From the NCBI GenBank assembly GCA_019232725.1, contig JAFANK010000291.1, positions 1 to 18,351 on the forward strand: a stretch of DNA of 18,351 nucleotides, written 5' to 3'. Position numbers and translations under genes: made by a program. Of the stretch, positions 14,954 through 18,351 are shown in pieces. The notes beneath the pieces were generated by a model. It made no database searches, was not told the origin of the DNA, and saw only the letters and a program-made list of their open reading frames with translations. Numbering within the stretch: position 1 is the stretch's first letter; every line of letters starts with the position of its first letter. Source of the DNA: Vulcanimicrobiota bacterium (GTDB lineage: Bacteria > Vulcanimicrobiota > Vulcanimicrobiia > Eremiobacterales > Eremiobacteraceae).

Positions 14954-15019
14954 GGGACGTTTTCCCGTTCCCTGCGCCGCGCGCGGATTTCCTGTCCGCT
15001 TGCGCTAAAAGGTAGCAGC
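14954..15019. promoter_or_regulatory. Divergent promoter region of ctaAB and aroA
   Basis: These 66 bases must hold the starts of both divergent genes. AAAAGGT lies about six bases before the aroA GTG and is its ribosome site. Next to the ctaAB start, an imperfect inverted repeat (GGGACG at 14954-14959 against CGTTCCC at 14966-14972) could fold in the ctaAB leader with one bulged base. I could not fix -35 or -10 boxes on either strand. Confidence 0.35.
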
Positions 15020-16300
15020 GTGCGGTCGTTATATCTGCGTCCGCCGGTCGCCGGCCGGCGTGCACGAATCCGCGTCCCCGGCGACAAGTCGATCTCGCAC
15101 CGAGCGTTTCTGTTCGCGGCCCTTGCGTCGGGCCGTACGCACATCATCGGGCCGAATCACGGGCTTGACGTGCTGGCGACGGTCCGAGCGTTGCGCGCGT
15201 TGGGCGTGAACGTCCGCCGCATGCAGCTCGGCTTTTCGGTGATCGGCAGCGGCTTTTGCGACCCGCGTCGTGTCATCGATTGCGGCAATTCCGGCACGAC
15301 GATGCGCCTGCTTGCGGGCGCCCTTGCCGGACGCGTCGATGCGCAACTCGATGGCGATGCAAGCCTGCGGCGGCGCCCGATGTCTCGTGTCACGACGCCG
15401 CTTGCGCTCATGGGCGCTCGCATGGAATCCCGTGCCGGCTATCCGCCGTTGCGCATCTTCCGAGGTCGCGATCCCCTGCGTCCGATCCGCTACAAGATTC
15501 CGGTCGCGTCAGCGCAGGTCGCGACGGCGTTGCTCATCGCTGCGATCGGCGCACGCGGGCCTTCCACCTTCGTGCAGACCGCGACGACGCGAGACCACAC
15601 ACAACGCCTTCTGTTGGCGATGGGCGCCAAGCTACGATGTAGCGGCCGCACCTTGCGCATATGGCCGTCACAACTCCGCCCTGTGACAAAACTCCGCGTG
15701 CCAGGCGATGTCTCTGCCGCCGTCTATCTGCTGTGCGCGGCAGCCGCTCTGCCGGGGACGCAGCTCGTGGTGCGCGATGTGGGTGTGAACCCGACGCGCA
15801 CGGCAGCGCTCGAGGTGCTGCGCCGCATGGGTGCTCCGGTTAGGCTCGTGCGGCGGCGAATGTGGACGAACGAACCAGTCGCCGATCTGCAGATCACGGG
15901 CGGCGCGGCGCTTCGCAACGTAGCCGTGCCCGGCCGTCTCGTGCCAAACCTCATCGATGAGATCCCGGCGCTGTGCGCGCTTGCGACCATCGCGCGCGGC
16001 ACGTTGTGCGTTCGCCAGGCGGCGGAGCTGCGGGTCAAAGAATCCGATCGGATCGAGACCACGGTGCGATTGCTGCGGGCGTTTGGCGCGGATGCCCGTG
16101 CGCTCGATGACGGCATCGTCGTGCACGGCGGCAACAAGCTGCGCGCGCCGCGGAGCGTGCGCACGTCGGGCGACCACCGCATCGGGTTTGCCGCCGCGAT
16201 CCTGGCGGCAGCGTCACACTCGTGCATCACGATCCGCGACAGCGAATGCATGGCCACGTCGTTTCCTGGGTTTGTCCGGATCTGGCGCGAGGCGTTCTAG
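15020..16300 (+). CDS. aroA: 3-phosphoshikimate 1-carboxyvinyltransferase (EPSP synthase)
   Basis: A 426-residue enzyme of the shikimate pathway that joins phosphoenolpyruvate to shikimate-3-phosphate in the cytoplasm. The two-domain fold is complete. PGDKSISHRAF (20-30) carries the catalytic lysine Lys23. GNSGTTMRLL (89-98) is the PEP loop. RRRPM (117-121) and ASAQVATALL (163-172) bind shikimate phosphate. Asp313 sits in LIDEIPAL, and LRVKESDRI (338-345) carries the conserved Lys, Glu and Arg. Length equals that of typical AroA. The frame is open far upstream to 14300, but the homology starts at the GTG at 15020, which has AAAAGGT in front. The protein is very arginine-rich. It stands alone between divergent ctaAB and convergent genes; no other shikimate gene is in the window. 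Confidence 0.96.
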   Translation: MRSLYLRPPVAGRRARIRVPGDKSISHRAFLFAALASGRTHIIGPNHGLDVLATVRALRALGVNVRRMQLGFSVIGSGFCDPRRVIDCGNSGTTMRLLAGALAGRVDAQLDGDASLRRRPMSRVTTPLALMGARMESRAGYPPLRIFRGRDPLRPIRYKIPVASAQVATALLIAAIGARGPSTFVQTATTRDHTQRLLLAMGAKLRCSGRTLRIWPSQLRPVTKLRVPGDVSAAVYLLCAAAALPGTQLVVRDVGVNPTRTAALEVLRRMGAPVRLVRRRMWTNEPVADLQITGGAALRNVAVPGRLVPNLIDEIPALCALATIARGTLCVRQAAELRVKESDRIETTVRLLRAFGADARALDDGIVVHGGNKLRAPRSVRTSGDHRIGFAAAILAAASHSCITIRDSECMATSFPGFVRIWREAF

Positions 16301-16309
16301 GCGAGCGGT

Positions 16310-16672
16310 TTAGGAGAAGTCGCTCATCGAGCCGCGCAACGTGGGCACGAATGTCTGCAGGAGCAGCACGGTGGCAAAGCCCACCCGGTCGACTTGCAAG
16401 CGAAGCGCGGCCGAGGACTCCATGAGCTCGGCGATATCTGCGGCGATCGTTGCGCGCCGCGCCTTGATCGCTTCAGCCTTGGATCGCACCACCTCGAGTC
16501 TTGCCTGGACGGCGCTGAAGCCTTGCGCCGCCACCAAGGTCGGATGTTTTGCAAGCGCCTGCGCACGACGCATCAACCGCAGCGTGCGGACCGCCGCGAT
16601 GAGACCTGTCACCAAGACGATGAGGATCGCGCTGGCGATCATGACGAGTCCAGCGATTGCGTACGGGCTCAC
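16310..16672 (-). CDS. Small membrane-anchored coiled-coil protein, unknown function
   Basis: A 120-residue protein of unknown family. One N-terminal helix (about residues 6-29, rich in Ile, Val and Leu) is followed by a basic patch (RTLRLMRRAQ) and a long helical, charged region (about 35-92) rich in Ala, Glu, Arg and Lys, likely a coiled coil. A hydrophobic FATVLLLQTFVPTL lies near the end. The layout resembles DUF948-like or similar envelope-associated proteins, but I cannot assign one. The GTG start overlaps the stop of the upstream zinc ribbon gene in a GTGA arrangement, with AAGGA eight bases before it, so the two are translationally coupled. The frame extends further upstream, but that part is the zinc ribbon gene in another frame. 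Confidence 0.75.
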   Translation of the reverse strand: MSPYAIAGLVMIASAILIVLVTGLIAAVRTLRLMRRAQALAKHPTLVAAQGFSAVQARLEVVRSKAEAIKARRATIAADIAELMESSAALRLQVDRVGFATVLLLQTFVPTLRGSMSDFS

Positions 16673-17043
16673 GTCGAGGTTCCTTTCGAGGTCTTGCTGT
16701 CGCCCGAAGGCTTGCTGTCGCCGCTCGCTTTGGTGGTCGTGGATCCCGACTCCGGTTTGGCGGACGACCCGGCGTCCGTCTTGGTCTTCTCCGCTTTGCT
16801 CGTCTCGGTCTTCGTGTCTGCGCCAGCTGTCTTGGATTCCGTACTGGGCTCTTGGCGCCGGCCCGACGAGCTGTAGTCGGTCTTGTGAAATCCCGAGCCT
16901 TTGAAGACCACACCGACAGGATGGAAGACGCGCGCGAGATGCCCACCGCAGCTTGGACAGCTCGTCGGCCGCGCGTCGTGGAAACCGTGTTCGATCTCGT
17001 GCGTCTTGCCGCAATCCTTACAGCGGTACTCGTAGACCGGCAT
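16669..17043 (-). CDS. FmdB family zinc ribbon protein with long polar tail
   Basis: A 124-residue protein. Residues 1-57 form the FmdB-type zinc ribbon: MPVYEYRCKDCGKTHE, then CPSCGG. Cys8, Cys11, Cys29 and Cys32 bind one zinc ion, and the domain ends in the family's KGSGFHKTDY. FmdB domains were first proposed as regulators of formamidase genes, but most are of unknown role. The remaining 65 or so residues are a disordered tail made almost only of Ser, Thr, Lys, Gly, Asp and Glu, with repeated DSKPSGDSK/TSK-like units. Such tails are common in this family outside proteobacteria. The ATG at 17043 begins the motif exactly; no clear ribosome site precedes it. It sits 25 bases after the SRPBCC gene and is coupled to the following small gene. 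Confidence 0.9.
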   Translation of the reverse strand: MPVYEYRCKDCGKTHEIEHGFHDARPTSCPSCGGHLARVFHPVGVVFKGSGFHKTDYSSSGRRQEPSTESKTAGADTKTETSKAEKTKTDAGSSAKPESGSTTTKASGDSKPSGDSKTSKGTST

Positions 17044-17068
17044 GACCCGCGGTCTTCGCGGTGTGCGC

Positions 17069-17611
17069 CTAGCCCACCCGCACCGTCTGTGCGGCGGTCT
17101 GGGGTACGGGTCGCGCGACCGGTGGTACGGACAGTGCGTCAAGATCGTCGGGAGCAGCCGCCACACCCGCGTGCTCATCCAGCATGTTCTTGAGATGCAC
17201 GAGTGATTCACGCACGCAGCGCTGCACGCGCCGCCGCCCCATGGCGGCGTCCGCGATCATGCGCACAACGCCGCCGTATAACGGATAGCCGATCGCGCAC
17301 GACAACCGCGTGATGCGCCCGCGGCGCTCGACGCGGAAGTCGATCCGGCGCGCAGCTGAATACAGCGCCTCAAGCGAGAGGAAGGCATTCGTGATGAACC
17401 GCGTCACCTCGAAGTCTTCCTGCCAGCGTCGCCTGCCATGATGCATGCAGATGTGGATCTCCTCGCCGACGGCGAGCGCCCGCCCCTGCGGTTGCGAGGC
17501 GGACACCACGCAACCGAACCAGGCGGGCCATCGCGTCAGATCGGACACGTAGTCGAACACGGCCTCCGCAGGCGCGTGGATGTCCACGGCGTGCGTGCAC
17601 AGCGCCTTCAT
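17069..17611 (-). CDS. SRPBCC/START-like fold protein (polyketide cyclase/dehydrase family)
   Basis: A 180-residue protein. Residues 1-145 match the pattern of the Bet v 1/START-like family: VDIHAPAEAVFDYVSDLTRWPAWF near the start is the strand, helix and Trp-Pro signature. A run of beta strands (EEIHICM, EDFEVTRFI, RIDFRVERRGRITRLSCAIGYPL) and the closing helix (VQRCVRESLVHLKNMLDEH) follow. This fold holds a hydrophobic pocket for lipids or small ligands. No catalytic residue can be named. The last 30 residues are Ala/Pro/Val-rich and probably disordered. It starts 11 bases after the ftsZ stop, with AGGG about nine bases before the ATG, so it is in the ftsZ transcript. A link to division or lipid binding is only suggested by this position. 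Confidence 0.85.
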   Translation of the reverse strand: MKALCTHAVDIHAPAEAVFDYVSDLTRWPAWFGCVVSASQPQGRALAVGEEIHICMHHGRRRWQEDFEVTRFITNAFLSLEALYSAARRIDFRVERRGRITRLSCAIGYPLYGGVVRMIADAAMGRRRVQRCVRESLVHLKNMLDEHAGVAAAPDDLDALSVPPVARPVPQTAAQTVRVG

Positions 17612-17622
17612 CTGCGATCGCC

Positions 17623-18351
17623 CTAGCGGTGATACCGCAAGAAGGCAGGCACTTCGATCTCGTCCATGCTGACCGGCGCGACTTTTTCGATCTCGCCCAC
17701 GCCGATGACGCGCTGGCGATCCCGCGCGCGCGACCCAAAGCCGGTGGCGAGCACGGTGACGCGTACCTCGTTGCTCAGCCGCTCGTCAATCGTCGCGCCG
17801 AAGATGACTTCCGCGTCCGGATCGACCGCCTTGCTGATGAGTTCGGCCGCCTCGTTGGCCTCGAACATCGAGAGATCGGCTCCCCCGTAGATGTTGAAGA
17901 TGACGCCGCGAGCGCCTTCGATCGTCGCCTCAAGCAGCGGGCTCGAGATGGCTTTGTGCGCGGCATCGGCGGCTCGATGCTCGCCCGATCCCGTGCCGAT
18001 GCCCATGAGGGCTGATCCCGCATCGGTCATGACCCGCCGCACGTCGGCGAAATCCAGGTTGATGAGACCGGGCTGCGTGATCAGGTCTGTGATGCCTTGG
18101 ATGCCCTGACGCAGGATATCATCCGCATAGGAGAACGCCTCAAGCAACGGCGTGCGCTTTTCCACGACGGTCAGCAAGCGGTCGTTGGGGATGACGATAA
18201 GCGTGTCGACCTTCTGCTCGAGCTCTGCGATCCCGCGGTCCGCGATCTGTGCGCGCCGCCGCAACTCGAACCCGAACGGCTTGGTCACGACGCCGACGGT
18301 GAGCGCACCGGCGCCGCGCGCGAGTTCGGCGAGGATCGGTGATGCACCGGT
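17623..18351 (-). CDS. ftsZ: Cell division protein FtsZ (C-terminal part; 5' end outside window)
   Basis: The window holds the last 242 codons of ftsZ, the tubulin-like GTPase that forms the division ring. The frame is open through base 18351, and the first residues, TGASPILAEL, lie just after the tubulin signature GGGTGTG, which is outside. Following parts are LTVGVVTKPFGFE, the IVIPNDRLL and EAFSYADDILRQG helices, and the T7 loop GLINLDFADVRRVM, which carries the catalytic Asp for GTP hydrolysis. GTGSGEHRA and the C-terminal subdomain through VLATGFG come next. The end is short: about 35 residues after the globular domain, finishing in EIEVPAFLRYHR. This is a good match to the conserved C-terminal peptide (D/E-I-P-x-F-L-R) that binds FtsA or SepF. 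The linker is therefore nearly absent. Confidence 0.96.
   Translation of the reverse strand, partial: TGASPILAELARGAGALTVGVVTKPFGFELRRRAQIADRGIAELEQKVDTLIVIPNDRLLTVVEKRTPLLEAFSYADDILRQGIQGITDLITQPGLINLDFADVRRVMTDAGSALMGIGTGSGEHRAADAAHKAISSPLLEATIEGARGVIFNIYGGADLSMFEANEAAELISKAVDPDAEVIFGATIDERLSNEVRVTVLATGFGSRARDRQRVIGVGEIEKVAPVSMDEIEVPAFLRYHR

Noticed and set aside
14300..15019. Open frame extending aroA by 240 residues at its N-terminus
   Set aside because: It is antisense to ctaAB, is full of Arg and Cys in a pattern of shadow translation, and AroA length is normal from 15020.
1..18351. Search for CRISPR arrays, transposases, integrases, toxin-antitoxin pairs and direct repeats
   Set aside because: No spaced direct repeats, transposase or integrase motifs, or two-gene toxin layouts were seen by eye.

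Overview
The window is GC-rich bacterial chromosome, densely coded and mostly of core genes. I see no insertion sequence, prophage, CRISPR array or other mobile DNA. The RNase P RNA is of the ancestral A type. RapZ sits next to a membrane-anchored YvcK, the terminal oxidase is caa3-like, heme A synthase is fused to heme O synthase, and TTG and GTG starts are common. Together these point to an aerobic, non-proteobacterial lineage of the Terrabacteria type (Eremiobacterota, Armatimonadota and Chloroflexota are candidates). The phylum is a guess; a tree of FtsZ, AroA or CoxA would be needed to settle it.

Layout. (1) 1-2719, plus strand: rnpB with its -10 box at the window edge, then rapZ and yvcK in an overlapping pair. 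whiA, which often follows in Gram-positives, is absent. (2) 2705-5672, minus strand: a compact operon iclR - 2-hydroxyacid dehydrogenase - glycerate kinase. It could turn glyoxylate or hydroxypyruvate into glycerate and then 2-phosphoglycerate, under an IclR-type sensor with a candidate operator in front. (3) 5840-7041, minus strand: a SCO1/SenC copper chaperone followed by a small lipoprotein. A plus-strand unknown membrane protein (7103-7639) diverges from sco1. (4) 7636-14953, minus strand: the respiratory block. In order of transcription it holds the ctaA-ctaB fusion (heme A and O synthesis), a 14-helix MFS exporter, tRNA-Leu(CAA), and an oxidase operon coxB (with fused cytochrome c) - coxA - coxC - two small membrane proteins. 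(5) 15020-16300, plus strand: aroA. (6) 16310-18351, minus strand: the 3' two thirds of ftsZ, a SRPBCC-fold protein, an FmdB-type zinc ribbon protein and a small membrane coiled-coil protein.

The main theme is construction of one aa3-type oxygen reductase. CoxB/A/C are the enzyme, SCO delivers copper to CuA, and CtaAB makes its heme. The CoxA active-site helix reads YSHPAVY, the A2-type signature that lacks the usual D-channel glutamate. I found no convincing new multi-gene system. The least explained parts are the two small proteins closing the cox operon, the unknown two-helix protein facing them, and the short C-terminal region of FtsZ.
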